A DNA stretch of 64,000 nt from Bacteroidota bacterium (GTDB taxonomy: Bacteria > Bacteroidota > JABWAT01): positions 96,094 to 160,093 of the forward strand of contig JABWAT010000006.1 of NCBI GenBank assembly GCA_013360915.1. Reading direction: 5' to 3'. The stretch's first letter is position 1. Every line of letters starts with the position of its first letter. A program made the translations under genes and the position numbers. Below the pieces are notes generated by a model. It searched no databases. It was not told the origin of the DNA and worked only from the letters and a program-made list of their open reading frames with translations. Positions 8,227 through 17,132 of the stretch are shown here, piece after piece.

Positions 8227-9015
8227 TTATGGATCTGCCGGATCCGGAATCAGGTCAATCCGGATACCGGCAAGGGTTGATTCAATGTGGGTGTTCACCT
8301 GAAAGGCATCCCGGATGACAGAGGGAGTCAGGGTGTCGGCAACCGTTCCGAAGCGGAACGGCCGGCCACAGACCAGAACAAGAATGTGGCTGCTGAACCG
8401 GGCCGCCAGGTTCAGGTCATGACAGGCAGTGACAATGGTCCGGCCACTGTGGGTCTGTAATTTTTTCAGCAACTGGTAGACATCAATCTGATGCCGGATG
8501 TCGAGGTGAGCCGTTGGTTCATCCAGAAGAATGGTTTCCGATTGTTGGGCAAGGGCCCGGGCTATCCAGACACGTTGTTGTTCCCCGCCGGAAAGCTGAT
8601 CGACAGGCAATGGTTTCAAATGATGGATATCGGCCAGATTCATGGCTTCATCCATGGCCTGAAGGTCCGCGGCTGTCTGCTGACCCCACCAGTTCAGATA
8701 GGGTGCACGTCCGGTGGCAACCAGTTCGGTCACCGTCATGGTGAAAAGCAACGGGTGTTGCTGGGGAACATAAGCGATATGGGTGGCGCGTTCTTCCGGG
8801 CGCATGGTATGGAAAGAACGATCGTGATACCAGATGGATCCCATTGCGGGCGGATGGATACCAGCCAGCAATTTCAGTAACGTGGATTTGCCGCTTCCAT
8901 TGGGTCCGATCACCGACACAAAAGAACCGGGTTCGATGGAAAAATTCAGCGCATCCAGTGTCAGAAACTGGTGATCAGGGTACCGGAAACTGACATGGTC
9001 CAGGCGGAAACTCAT
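8227..9015 (-). CDS. ABC transporter ATPase, cobalamin/iron-complex type (BtuD/FecE-like)
   Basis: A 262-residue ATPase that powers a BtuCDF/FecBCDE-type importer. Walker A is GPNGSGKST (37-45), the signature is LSGGEQQR, Walker B is ETILLDEPTAHLD and the H-loop is TACHDLN. Its ATG overlaps the stop of the permease gene by one base. The upstream permease, binding lipoprotein and outer-membrane barrel complete an uptake route across both membranes. Cobalamin is my favoured substrate because of the binding protein; a haem or siderophore is possible. Confidence 0.9.
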   Translation of the reverse strand: MSFRLDHVSFRYPDHQFLTLDALNFSIEPGSFVSVIGPNGSGKSTLLKLLAGIHPPAMGSIWYHDRSFHTMRPEERATHIAYVPQQHPLLFTMTVTELVATGRAPYLNWWGQQTAADLQAMDEAMNLADIHHLKPLPVDQLSGGEQQRVWIARALAQQSETILLDEPTAHLDIRHQIDVYQLLKKLQTHSGRTIVTACHDLNLAARFSSHILVLVCGRPFRFGTVADTLTPSVIRDAFQVNTHIESTLAGIRIDLIPDPADP

Positions 9016-10004
9016 CAGGTTTTTTTAATCAGAAGATAGATAAAATAGGGTGCACCAATCAGGGCCGTGATGGCTCCGACCGGTAATTCGGACGGATAGA
9101 GGAGACTTCTGGCTATCCAATCGGACAGAATCAGAAAAATGGCACCGGCCAGAAAGGAAACCGGAATCAGATACCGGTGATCGTTGCCATAAAATATCCG
9201 CAGGATGTGCGGAACCACCAGTCCGGTGAAGCCAATGATTCCGCTGGTTGCCACACACAGTCCGGTCATGGCCGAAACGCAAAGATAGGCCACCCTTTTC
9301 AGCCGTTCAACGGGTACACCCGACTGACGGGCCACGGCTTCTCCGGTGAGCAACAGGTTAAATGACCAGGCATACCGGATCAGCACAGCCAGTAAAAACA
9401 GGATAACGGGAAACAAGGGCCAGACCAGCTGCGGATCGGAAAGACTCAGATTTCCCATCAGCCAGGTGATGGCGATTCGGAGACTGTCGCCGGTCAGATG
9501 CAGGGCCAGAAAAATAACAGCAGACAGAAGGGCCGACATCATGACCCCACCCAAAAGCAACCGGCCGGTATCGAGCACACCAAAGCGGTAGCCAATTCTG
9601 AATACCACCGCACTGACGATTACGGCACCCAGAAAAGCGCCCCCAGCCTGAATGAAATACAGATGAACACCCAGCAGAAGGGGAAGAATAGCACCCAGTG
9701 AAGCGCCTGAACTGATGCCCAGAATGTAAGGTTCTGCCAAAGGATTTCTGAGCATGAGTTGCAGAATTAACCCCGACACGGCAAGTGCCCCGCCGGTCAT
9801 TCCTGCCGCAATCAGCCGTGGCAGTCTGAATTCGGTCCAGATCAGTCCCAATGACTCGGGTTCACCGGTCCGGAACCAGGAAATCCATTCAGTAAGAGAA
9901 GCTGATCCCGGTTGGATCAGGACGGAAGCGAGAGAGAGGATGATCAGAGCCACCATCCAGCCGGTTAAATGAGCAGCAAACCGGAGAGGATGAAAAGTGG
10001 TCAC
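9015..10004 (-). CDS. FecCD/BtuC-family ABC permease
   Basis: A 329-residue inner-membrane permease with about ten transmembrane helices. Family marks are the SGASLGAILPLLLG stretch after LRNPLAEPYILGIS, the SGIIGFTGLVVPHILR coupling region, and the C-terminal ELPVGAITALIGAPYFIYLL. The start is GTG and overlaps the binding-protein stop codon by 4 bases (GTGA). It forms the translocation channel for the neighbouring ATPase. Confidence 0.92.
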   Translation of the reverse strand: MTTFHPLRFAAHLTGWMVALIILSLASVLIQPGSASLTEWISWFRTGEPESLGLIWTEFRLPRLIAAGMTGGALAVSGLILQLMLRNPLAEPYILGISSGASLGAILPLLLGVHLYFIQAGGAFLGAVIVSAVVFRIGYRFGVLDTGRLLLGGVMMSALLSAVIFLALHLTGDSLRIAITWLMGNLSLSDPQLVWPLFPVILFLLAVLIRYAWSFNLLLTGEAVARQSGVPVERLKRVAYLCVSAMTGLCVATSGIIGFTGLVVPHILRIFYGNDHRYLIPVSFLAGAIFLILSDWIARSLLYPSELPVGAITALIGAPYFIYLLIKKT

Positions 10005-10852
10005 AGCCTGACCTGCCGGCGGATGTCTGCGATGACCGTGGCCAGCCTGGGACCGGGACGGTAAAAGGAATCAGCATCCACACGGATCACCGGGCGGTTC
10101 AACTGTAGAATGGATTCCGGCAAATGAGGATCGGGCATGGTGGTTGACCCGGTAGGAATCAGGATGTAATCGGGCGGATTCAGAATCAGACTTTCCGGGT
10201 TGATCACAGGATACCGGACCGCAAGTCCGGCTGAATGGTTCTTCAGACCGGAAAGCATCAGGACATCATCCAGATAAGAACCGGAAGAAACCGACATAAG
10301 CGGGTCGGTGCCAATGACCACAAAGGCCGTGGGTGGCTGTACCCGATCGGGTTGTTTGCCAATGATTGAGATCATGGAAGCAATCAGCGAATCGGCCTCA
10401 CGGACATGTCCGGTCAGATATCCCAATCTGGAAATGCCGTCATACAGGCTGACGATGGAAACCGGGTGCGTGGTGTAGAAGGGAACTCCAGCATTGCCAA
10501 GACGGTCAGCCAGCTGTCTGGGGTTTCCGTCTGCAGTGGCAACGACCAAGTCGGGGGTCAGAAGCAACAATTGTTCTGCAGAGGGGGTGGTCAGACCGCC
10601 GATGGTGGGCAGTGAATCAGCTCCGGCCGGGAAATTGCAGAAATCAGTGACTCCAACAACCTGCTTACCGGCACCAATGGCAAACAGAATTTCTGTGATA
10701 CTGGGTGCCATCGATACAATCCGCTTTGCAGGAATGGTCACCTGAAGGGTTCTTCCCACCTCGTCGGTGATCGTTTCTCCGGTTTGTGGGGCGGGTTTAG
10801 AACAGCCGGCAACCAGCAAACCCATCAGGAAAATCCGTAAACTCAGTTCCAT
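10001..10852 (-). CDS. Periplasmic cobalamin/iron-complex binding lipoprotein (BtuF-like)
   Basis: About 283 residues with a lipoprotein signal (LLVAGC, lipidated Cys17 from ATG 10852). The mature domain is a class III solute-binding protein: RIVSMAPSITEILFAIGAG, VTDFCNFPAGA and IGGLTTPSAEQLL, the pattern of BtuF-like proteins, which is why cobalamin is favoured. GTG 10858 is an alternative start two codons upstream. It overlaps the barrel gene's end and the permease start. No cobalamin riboswitch is recognisable upstream of the operon, so substrate remains open. Confidence 0.85.
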   Translation of the reverse strand: MELSLRIFLMGLLVAGCSKPAPQTGETITDEVGRTLQVTIPAKRIVSMAPSITEILFAIGAGKQVVGVTDFCNFPAGADSLPTIGGLTTPSAEQLLLLTPDLVVATADGNPRQLADRLGNAGVPFYTTHPVSIVSLYDGISRLGYLTGHVREADSLIASMISIIGKQPDRVQPPTAFVVIGTDPLMSVSSGSYLDDVLMLSGLKNHSAGLAVRYPVINPESLILNPPDYILIPTGSTTMPDPHLPESILQLNRPVIRVDADSFYRPGPRLATVIADIRRQVRL

Positions 10853-12759
10853 AACCACCAGGTCAGACCCAGACTGAATACCGATACCGGAATTGGAAAT
10901 CCGTCATACAGATACCCTGGTTCATTGGTGACATTTTCCCATTGCCACCAGAAGAGAATATCATTGACCTTCCCGCGAAGAAACACATTCACCTGTTTGT
11001 GGGCTGGTGTGTTTCCTCCTGTGAAAAAAATCTGATTAAAACGGGTATCGGGGTAAAGCCGTGAGCTCTCAGGACGTAGGTACCCTTCCAATCCGGCTTT
11101 GAGATAAAGATGGTCTCTGAAAAGCAGCAGATTCACGGCCGCTCCGAGACGGGTCTGCCAGGCCGGCAGGCGATGGTCCGAATGGAAAGCAGCATCCCCA
11201 TCGGTTTCAAACCACCCAAACCGTTGCAGAAACCGGGCCCCTCCGGCGAGATAACGGGCCTTTGACTGCGAGGAAAAATAGTAGACAATGGAATCGGGCT
11301 GCACCCGCCCGGTGGTCCATTCCGGACCTGGACTGTTTCGCTGCAGGTAACTCACAGAAACGGAGTACTCTCCGGTTTCGTTTCCTGATGCCCAGGATGC
11401 ACTCATCATGCGTATGGATTTGATCGCCTTTCCATCAGCAAAACCTGTCAGTAAGACCTGATCCAGAATGGGAAGCGGTTCACGGCTATCCGAAACATTG
11501 AGTGAAAGGGTATGATTGAGTACCGACATCCGGGCGCTTGCCCAGAAAGTCCGCCAGTCAGCAGCATCTTTCAGGTCGCCGGTTGTCACACCAGCCGAAA
11601 ACCGGAAAAGACCGGATGGGGTGTGCGCAGACAACCCGCCCGGAAACCGGGTCATCGAGGAAAATGCCGGGATAAAAGTGGATCCAGGCCGGCTGGTGGT
11701 TTCTACTCCGGTCCAGATCTGAACGGGAAATCCACCCGGCAAGGCTTCCAGTCCGGTCCGGAAACGGGTAAGTTCAACATCCCATCCCGTCCAATGCGTC
11801 TGGTCGTTGTATTCATCTGCCGGACCACGGGATTTGTACCCGTGACGCTGATAGGCCAGCCGACCAAAAAACGAGAAAACCTGACCCGCCAGGGTATCGC
11901 GGTGAGTCCAGTCGGCCCCCATCAGGGTTGTGGTGGTCCGGGAATACTTATCGGGAGAGACCAGCACGGCATCGATGGGATTGTAGGCCGAGCTCTGACC
12001 TGTTGCAACCAGGGAATCATCGACCCCACCATAGTTGCCATTCCGGATTTTGGATCCGTTAAACCAGGCCCGGAGGGTCGACCCTTCGGTAAGTTGGTGT
12101 CGAATCTGGAACAGGTACTGATACTGGTCGGAAGAGCCGGGAAGTACCGGATTAAATCCGATGTCCGACTTAAACGGACCATCAAAAATGGTGCGGCCGA
12201 AACCGGCCTGAATGGTGGTCGGACCTGTCACCCGGGCTGTAAACTGCCCCTGAAAAACCGATAACCGATCATAACCCTGGTGGAAAAAGACCTTCGAAAG
12301 CGGAACATCGGGCTGTGTGATGGATTGGCTCAGTTCCCAGGAGGCAGCTGCTGTGGAAAAAGCAGACGGACCCCATTGCAAGCCATCAATGGCACTGATG
12401 AACAATGCGGAAGGGTGTAACCACCCGGTTACCGGATCACGCAGATCGAACCCGTTCAGCACAAGACCCTGATCCCCCGGCAGTAATCCATCGGTAAAAA
12501 AGGATGACTTGACAGACGGACCGTAACCCGAGAAATGGTACCCGGGCCGTACCAGGGCCTGCAGACACGTCAGATCGCGGAAAGGAAAATAAAACCGGCT
12601 GCTGTCGGATGCCTGATTCTGAAAAACGGCTTCCTGCCGGACGGAGGGAATGGTTGACATGGAGGCTGTCCGCAGTGAGTCGGGAACCGATGCAGCAATC
12701 AGACCTGGTACCAAAAGCAGACCCAACACCGTCAGACGTCGGTGATTACAGTGGGGCAA
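10843..12759 (-). CDS. Outer-membrane beta-barrel, TonB-dependent-receptor-like
   Basis: A 638-residue secreted protein: signal peptide HRRLTVLGLLLVPGLIAAS, then a short plug-like N-terminus (about 50-150, with SSFFTDGLLPGDQGLVLNGFD and DPVTG) and a long series of alternating aromatic/polar strands ending in SVFSLGLTWWLWN, typical of outer-membrane barrels. I see no TonB box and the plug is hard to recognise, so it may be a divergent TonB receptor or a porin-like partner. It lies directly upstream of the BtuFCD-like genes and overlaps them, so it likely delivers the same substrate. Start TTG 12759 has GAGGT 7 bases upstream; it overlaps the YbjN-like gene by 14 bases. Confidence 0.68.
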   Translation of the reverse strand: MPHCNHRRLTVLGLLLVPGLIAASVPDSLRTASMSTIPSVRQEAVFQNQASDSSRFYFPFRDLTCLQALVRPGYHFSGYGPSVKSSFFTDGLLPGDQGLVLNGFDLRDPVTGWLHPSALFISAIDGLQWGPSAFSTAAASWELSQSITQPDVPLSKVFFHQGYDRLSVFQGQFTARVTGPTTIQAGFGRTIFDGPFKSDIGFNPVLPGSSDQYQYLFQIRHQLTEGSTLRAWFNGSKIRNGNYGGVDDSLVATGQSSAYNPIDAVLVSPDKYSRTTTTLMGADWTHRDTLAGQVFSFFGRLAYQRHGYKSRGPADEYNDQTHWTGWDVELTRFRTGLEALPGGFPVQIWTGVETTSRPGSTFIPAFSSMTRFPGGLSAHTPSGLFRFSAGVTTGDLKDAADWRTFWASARMSVLNHTLSLNVSDSREPLPILDQVLLTGFADGKAIKSIRMMSASWASGNETGEYSVSVSYLQRNSPGPEWTTGRVQPDSIVYYFSSQSKARYLAGGARFLQRFGWFETDGDAAFHSDHRLPAWQTRLGAAVNLLLFRDHLYLKAGLEGYLRPESSRLYPDTRFNQIFFTGGNTPAHKQVNVFLRGKVNDILFWWQWENVTNEPGYLYDGFPIPVSVFSLGLTWWLWN

Positions 12760-13162
12760 GACCAGACCTCAGACGTTTTTTGGCTTCATGGGCAAGTTTG
12801 GCGACGTAAGCCACAGCAGTTACCATTTCGGCCGGTTTGGCCGTTTCCATGGCTCTTGATTCGTAAATTACCAGGTTTTCGGCGTTGTTCAGTTGCATGA
12901 GTGAAAACCCGCCATAATCCATTCCAAGATTGTTCCTCAGCAGGAATTCAAGAAGTTGGGCGGTAGGTTCAACCGGACCTGCAATGCTGAAATATTTCAG
13001 AATGACTTCCTTGTTCTGATTTTCGATCTGGATAAAAATGACTTCCTGAATTTCCCCGTCGGGCATGGGAATTCGCATCAGGAAGTTTCCCTGAAGTTCG
13101 GAAAGTTCACCATTCAGATGATGACTGAGTTCAAAGACCAGTTGGGACAGGGAATAGCTCAT
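12746..13162 (-). CDS. Small YbjN/CesT-like protein of unknown function
   Basis: A 138-residue cytoplasmic protein from ATG 13162 (MSYSLSQLVFEL). The alternation of an N-terminal helix, a strand-rich middle (GNFLMRIPMPDGEIQEVIFIQ, ILKYFSIAGPV) and a C-terminal helix resembles the YbjN and type III chaperone (CesT) fold, but the similarity is by impression only. It is first in the barrel/BtuFCD operon and divergent from porX; the 231 bases between them must hold both promoters. An in-frame ATG at 13204 would add a poorly conserved-looking 14 residues. Confidence 0.55.
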   Translation of the reverse strand: MSYSLSQLVFELSHHLNGELSELQGNFLMRIPMPDGEIQEVIFIQIENQNKEVILKYFSIAGPVEPTAQLLEFLLRNNLGMDYGGFSLMQLNNAENLVIYESRAMETAKPAEMVTAVAYVAKLAHEAKKRLRSGLAPL

Positions 13163-13393
13163 CGGATACCTGTAAAAGTTGAGTGCTGCCGGCAGCGGAT
13201 GCAATTTTTTTCCGGATTTGATTGTTGTACACCAGCAACTGAAACCCGGTGCTGCCCGTCTGTCTTGTCAAGATAGAGCCTGCCGGTTAAACAACAAAGA
13301 ACATTGAAAATCGGCAAGGTGCAGATTACATTCAACCTTTTTGGGGAGGATTTTATTGTCACTGGCTATCGTTTTACTTAACGGAGACTGAAC

Positions 13394-14965
13394 ATGGAAA
13401 AACCGGTGGCCACCCTGCTTTGGGTCGATGACGAAATCGAAAATCTGACCGCTCATCTTACCTTTCTGAAATCACGAGGATATCTGGTTGATGCCGTCGC
13501 CAGCGGAGCAGATGCTCTGAAACTGGTCGACCAGCGATCTTATGATCTGGTCTTTCTCGACGAAAACATGCCCGGAATGGGCGGACTCGAAACGCTGGGT
13601 GAATTGAAAAAGCGTAAACCGTTCCTTCCGGTGGTCATGATCACCAAAAGCGAAGCCGAATCGCTCATGGAAGAAGCCATTGGCCGCCAGATCACCGACT
13701 TTCTGATCAAACCGGTGAATCCGAACCAGATTCTGATGACCATTAAAAAGAGCCTTGATAACAGCCGGATCACCCATGAAATCACCAGCAGGGACTATCT
13801 GCAGTCCTCCAACCGGCTCAATCAGGATATCGACCTGGCTTCCTCTGCCGATGACTGGATAGAAGTCTTTACCTCTTTGACCAGGTGGGAATTGGCCATG
13901 GCATCCGTGCAGGATGACAGCATCAGGCAGATGCTTACCGACCAGAAACGACAGGCCAACCTTCGCTTTATCCGTTTTGTCGAAGACCAGTACCGGGGCT
14001 GGGTGAACGCAAAACCGGGGGAACGTCCGCTTCTGAGTGTGGATATCCTGCAGCAGGTTCTGGTTCCTGAACTGAAATCGAAACAACCGGTCTTTTATAT
14101 TGTGATCGATTGCCTGCGTTCCGATCAGTGGATGGAATTTGAAGCAAGACTGACCGATTACTTCACAGCAGATACACGTTATTACTTCAGCATTTTACCC
14201 ACTGCCACTCCATATTCCCGTAACTCACTTTTTTCGGGACTGTTCCCCTCTGAAATCGAAAACCGGTATCCTGATCTGTGGACGTATTCGGTGGATAGTG
14301 AAGAGTCATTGAATGCCTACGAGGCTGAGCTACTGAAAGCCTTTTTTGCGCGTAACCGGACATCCTTAAGTCAGGATCCGCGCTATTTTAAAATCAATAC
14401 CCAGGCCGATTCTAAAGGGCTGGAGCAATCCTTTGGAAATCTTATCCGGCAGGATCTGACAGCGGTGGTGATCAATTTTGTCGACATGATCTCCCATGCC
14501 CGCAGCGAAATGGGTATTCTGAAGGAACTGGCACCCGATGAACAGGCCTACCGGTCGCTGTCGAACAGTTGGTTCGATCATTCCTTTCTGAAAGACCTTC
14601 TGATTAATCTGTCGAAAGCCGGAGTGAAAGTGGTTGTGACCAGCGATCATGGCTGTGTCCGTTGTACTCGGGGAACCCGGGTGAACGCAGACCGTGAAAC
14701 CAGCACCAATCTGCGGTATAAGTACGGAAGGAACCTCAATGGCGATCCCAAGGATATTCTGATTATCCGGAATCCGAACGATTTCAGACTTCCGAAATAC
14801 AGCGGTAACACCAATTACATGATTGCCAAGCAGGATGCCGTTCTGCTGTATCCGAATAATTACAACCAATACCAGAACCAGTTCCGCGACACGTTCCAGC
14901 ATGGCGGACTTTCCATGGAAGAAATGATTGTTCCCGTGTCGGTTCTGTCACCCAGACTACGTTAA
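13394..14965 (+). CDS. porX: PorX-type response regulator with PglZ output domain
   Basis: A 523-residue two-domain regulator. Residues 1-120 form a receiver domain: acidic pair Asp12-Asp13 (WVDDE), phosphoacceptor Asp56 (VFLDENMPG), Thr84 and Lys106 (FLIKPVNP). After a helical linker, residues about 220-520 form a PglZ/alkaline-phosphatase-like domain: YIVIDCLRSDQW, the SILPTATPYSRNSLFSGLFP stretch, INFVDMISHARSEMG, and TSDHGCVRC as metal ligands. In Bacteroidota PorX controls type IX secretion genes with PorY and a sigma factor, and acts as a phosphodiesterase. No PorY or type IX genes are in this window. GGAG sits 8 bases before the ATG. Confidence 0.88.
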   Translation: MEKPVATLLWVDDEIENLTAHLTFLKSRGYLVDAVASGADALKLVDQRSYDLVFLDENMPGMGGLETLGELKKRKPFLPVVMITKSEAESLMEEAIGRQITDFLIKPVNPNQILMTIKKSLDNSRITHEITSRDYLQSSNRLNQDIDLASSADDWIEVFTSLTRWELAMASVQDDSIRQMLTDQKRQANLRFIRFVEDQYRGWVNAKPGERPLLSVDILQQVLVPELKSKQPVFYIVIDCLRSDQWMEFEARLTDYFTADTRYYFSILPTATPYSRNSLFSGLFPSEIENRYPDLWTYSVDSEESLNAYEAELLKAFFARNRTSLSQDPRYFKINTQADSKGLEQSFGNLIRQDLTAVVINFVDMISHARSEMGILKELAPDEQAYRSLSNSWFDHSFLKDLLINLSKAGVKVVVTSDHGCVRCTRGTRVNADRETSTNLRYKYGRNLNGDPKDILIIRNPNDFRLPKYSGNTNYMIAKQDAVLLYPNNYNQYQNQFRDTFQHGGLSMEEMIVPVSVLSPRLR

Positions 14966-14971
14966 TATTGT

Positions 14972-15394
14972 ATGCACTCCTGGACCTCGTCATCGGCTGA
15001 AGAGACCCGATCCATCGGTAAAGCCATCGGTGAAAAACTGAACACGGGATCGGTCGTGGCCCTGACCGGTGACCTGGGCTCGGGAAAGACCACCCTGATT
15101 AACGGGCTGGTATCCGTCTTTGGTATTCAGGGCAGTCAGGTCAGCTCTCCGACCTTTTCCATTGTAAATGCCTATGAAGGCCAAGTCCCCGTTTATCATT
15201 TCGATTTTTACCGGATTGATGATGTAAGAGAATTATGGGACATCGGAATTGAGGAATACTGGCTGCTTCCGGGAATCAAGCTGATCGAGTGGGCCGAAAA
15301 GTGTCCCGAGGTGCTGCCCGCCGTTCATTACCGGATTCATCTGACCGGAACCGGTGATGAACCCAGAACCATTTCATTGTCGGAGCCAGGATGA
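14972..15394 (+). CDS. tsaE: tRNA threonylcarbamoyladenosine ATPase TsaE
   Basis: A 140-residue P-loop ATPase that, with TsaB and TsaD, makes the t6A modification at position 37 of ANN-decoding tRNAs. Walker A is GDLGSGKTT (33-41); SSPTFSIVN and VYHFDFYRI are family hallmarks, and the C-terminal LIEWAEKCPEVLP completes the active region. It overlaps tsaB by 4 bases (ATGA) and follows porX by 6 bases. Confidence 0.94.
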   Translation: MHSWTSSSAEETRSIGKAIGEKLNTGSVVALTGDLGSGKTTLINGLVSVFGIQGSQVSSPTFSIVNAYEGQVPVYHFDFYRIDDVRELWDIGIEEYWLLPGIKLIEWAEKCPEVLPAVHYRIHLTGTGDEPRTISLSEPG

Positions 15395-16041
15395 TTCTTT
15401 CAATTGATACCTTTTCTGCCATGGCCGGAGTGGCCCTGACCGAGGGTGAGCAGGAAAGGGCTGCATGGTCCGACTGGATTCCCAACGGTCACAGTGAACA
15501 GCTCATGCCAGCAATAGTTAAGATCCTTTCCGGGACTGGCGTCACCCGTCCCGATGCCGTGGCGGTCTGCGGAGGTCCCGGTTCATTCACTGGTCTGCGT
15601 ATCGGGTTTTCTGTGGCAAAGGGCCTTGCTTTGGGGTGGAACTGCCCTTTTCTGGTGGTTCCAACTTTTCAGGCATGGGAACACCGGCTTGCGTCTGACC
15701 CCGCGATCGCTGAAATTGGATGTCTGATTGATGCCCGCCAGGGAGATTGGTACGGTCGCCATCCGGATGGCCGACTGGCCTGTCAGTCCCTGGATGCCTG
15801 GTTGTCGGAACGGTCCGGCACCCGGGTCTGGATGGTCGAAAGTGACCAGATTCCGGTACGGGAAGGAGTTCGGATAGAAAGCTGGAAAACATACCCGGAT
15901 GCGGGCAGACTGGCGGTTTCGGTGGGTATTCTGGCTGGACGCCGGTTGGCAAAGGGTGAATCGGATGACGTATTTGTCACCGAACCGGTTTACATCAAGG
16001 ATTTTGTTGCGCGGATTTCCGGAAATCCGTCGTTGATTTAG
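15391..16041 (+). CDS. tsaB: tRNA threonylcarbamoyladenosine protein TsaB
   Basis: A 216-residue ASKHA-fold paralogue of TsaD that acts as its scaffold in t6A synthesis. The N-terminus [16 protein letters not shown] and [21 protein letters not shown] are diagnostic. As usual for TsaB it lacks the metal-binding histidines of TsaD. It is translationally coupled to tsaE; tsaD and tsaC are not in the window. Confidence 0.93.
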   Translation: MILSIDTFSAMAGVALTEGEQERAAWSDWIPNGHSEQLMPAIVKILSGTGVTRPDAVAVCGGPGSFTGLRIGFSVAKGLALGWNCPFLVVPTFQAWEHRLASDPAIAEIGCLIDARQGDWYGRHPDGRLACQSLDAWLSERSGTRVWMVESDQIPVREGVRIESWKTYPDAGRLAVSVGILAGRRLAKGESDDVFVTEPVYIKDFVARISGNPSLI

Positions 16042-16049
16042 GAGAAACT

Positions 16050-16892
16050 ATGGCCTGGTTTAAACGGAAAGAAGCAGGGATTACGGCTGAATCTGAAAAG
16101 AAGGATTCACCCGATGGGTTATGGAGCAAATGTGACAGCTGCGGAACCATGCTGTATAAACGTCAGCTGGTCGATAACCTGTATGTATGCTTCAAATGCG
16201 GACACCATTTCCGGATTGGCTCGGAAATTTACTTTGAAATCCTGTTCGATAACAACGATTTCACCGAGTATGATGCCAATATGATCTCGGAAGATCCGCT
16301 GGGTTTTGTTGATACCAAGCGGTACACCGACCGAATCAAGGCCACCATCAAAAAGACCGGATTGCACGATGCCTGCCGCTATGCCTCTGGAACCATGAAT
16401 GGCAATGCCATCGTGATTGCCTGTATGGATTTCGGCTTCATTGGCGGATCGATGGGTTCGGTAATGGGCGAAAAAATTGCCCGCGGCATCGATAAAGCTC
16501 TACAACTGAAATGTCCGTTTGTGATGATATCCAAATCGGGTGGCGCCCGGATGATGGAAGCCACTTTTTCTCTGATGCAGATGGCCAAAACCTCTGCCAA
16601 ACTGACACTTCTTGCCGAAGCACGTCTGCCTTACTTCTCGGTTCTGACCGATCCGACCACCGGCGGGGTTACCGCCTCGTTTGCCATGCTGGGCGATTTT
16701 AATATTGCAGAGCCCGGTGCTCTAATCGGTTTTGCAGGTCCGCGTGTCATCAGGCAAACCATCGGCAAGGATCTCCCTCCCGGCTTTCAAACCTCTGAAT
16801 TTGTGCAGGAACATGGTTTTCTCGACCTCATTGTTCCCCGGGCCGATCTGAAGAACACCATCAGCAAACTGGCTTCCATGACCCGCGTCTGA
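16050..16892 (+). CDS. accD: Acetyl-CoA carboxylase carboxyltransferase subunit beta AccD
   Basis: A 280-residue subunit of the carboxyltransferase that transfers CO2 from biotin-BCCP to acetyl-CoA for fatty acid synthesis. The N-terminal zinc ribbon has Cys28, Cys31, Cys47 and Cys50 ([18 protein letters not shown]). The crotonase-like domain carries [25 protein letters not shown] and [16 protein letters not shown]. Length is typical. AGGAGA precedes the ATG. accA is not in the window. A hairpin and the tRNA follow. Confidence 0.96.
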   Translation: MAWFKRKEAGITAESEKKDSPDGLWSKCDSCGTMLYKRQLVDNLYVCFKCGHHFRIGSEIYFEILFDNNDFTEYDANMISEDPLGFVDTKRYTDRIKATIKKTGLHDACRYASGTMNGNAIVIACMDFGFIGGSMGSVMGEKIARGIDKALQLKCPFVMISKSGGARMMEATFSLMQMAKTSAKLTLLAEARLPYFSVLTDPTTGGVTASFAMLGDFNIAEPGALIGFAGPRVIRQTIGKDLPPGFQTSEFVQEHGFLDLIVPRADLKNTISKLASMTRV

Positions 16893-16907
16893 CGGGTTTG
16901 ATGATAT

Positions 16908-16930
16908 TCCGTTTTTGCTTTTAAAACGGA
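16908..16930 (+). terminator. Hairpin after accD
   Basis: TCCGTTTT (16908-16915) pairs with AAAACGGA (16923-16930) around a 7-base loop, 16 bases after the accD stop. It has no T-run on the plus strand, so termination would be weak; it may instead be a processing structure ahead of the tRNA. Confidence 0.35.
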
Positions 16931-16964
16931 GAAATCTGATATTTAAGGTTCCGTTTGACTTAAC

Positions 16965-17046
16965 GCGCGAGTGGCGAAATTGGCAGACGCGCCAGACTTA
17001 GGATCTGGTGGGGTAACCCGTGGGGGTTCAAGTCCCTCCTCGCGTA
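16965..17046 (+). tRNA. tRNA-Leu (anticodon UAG)
   Basis: A class II tRNA of 82 bases. The acceptor stem is GCGCGAG with CTCGCGT (a G1-U72 pair, as in some other leucine tRNAs); the D-arm contains GGCGAAATTGGCAGACGC, the anticodon stem is CCAGA/TCTGG with loop CTTAGGA, the long variable arm is TGGGGTAACCCGT and the T-loop is TTCAAGT. The anticodon TAG reads CUN leucine codons. CCA is not encoded; CAA follows the discriminator A. It lies between accD and tig and is followed by its own terminator. Confidence 0.97.
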
Positions 17047-17081
17047 CAACATATCTGCCGGGAAACCGGTGGAACCAACGG

Positions 17082-17106
17082 AAACGGAACCCTGTTCCGT
17101 TTTTTT
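17082..17106 (+). terminator. Rho-independent terminator of tRNA-Leu
   Basis: AAACGGAAC and GTTCCGTTT form a perfect 9-bp stem with a CCT loop, followed by TTTT. It ends the tRNA transcript 36 bases downstream and sits just before tig. Confidence 0.88.
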
Positions 17107-17132
17107 GTTTTAAAACGATGAAAGAACCATCC

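Noticed and set aside
11512..12264. 250-residue open frame opposite the outer-membrane barrel gene
   Set aside because: Low-complexity shadow of the barrel gene's codons, with no ribosome site and no domain.
13163..13393. Cobalamin riboswitch in the porX/YbjN-like divergent region
   Set aside because: No B12-box or aptamer core could be recognised on either strand.
16913..16947. Possible TTTG-N22-TATTTAAG promoter for tRNA-Leu
   Set aside because: The -7 element has two mismatches to TAnnTTTG; too weak to list.
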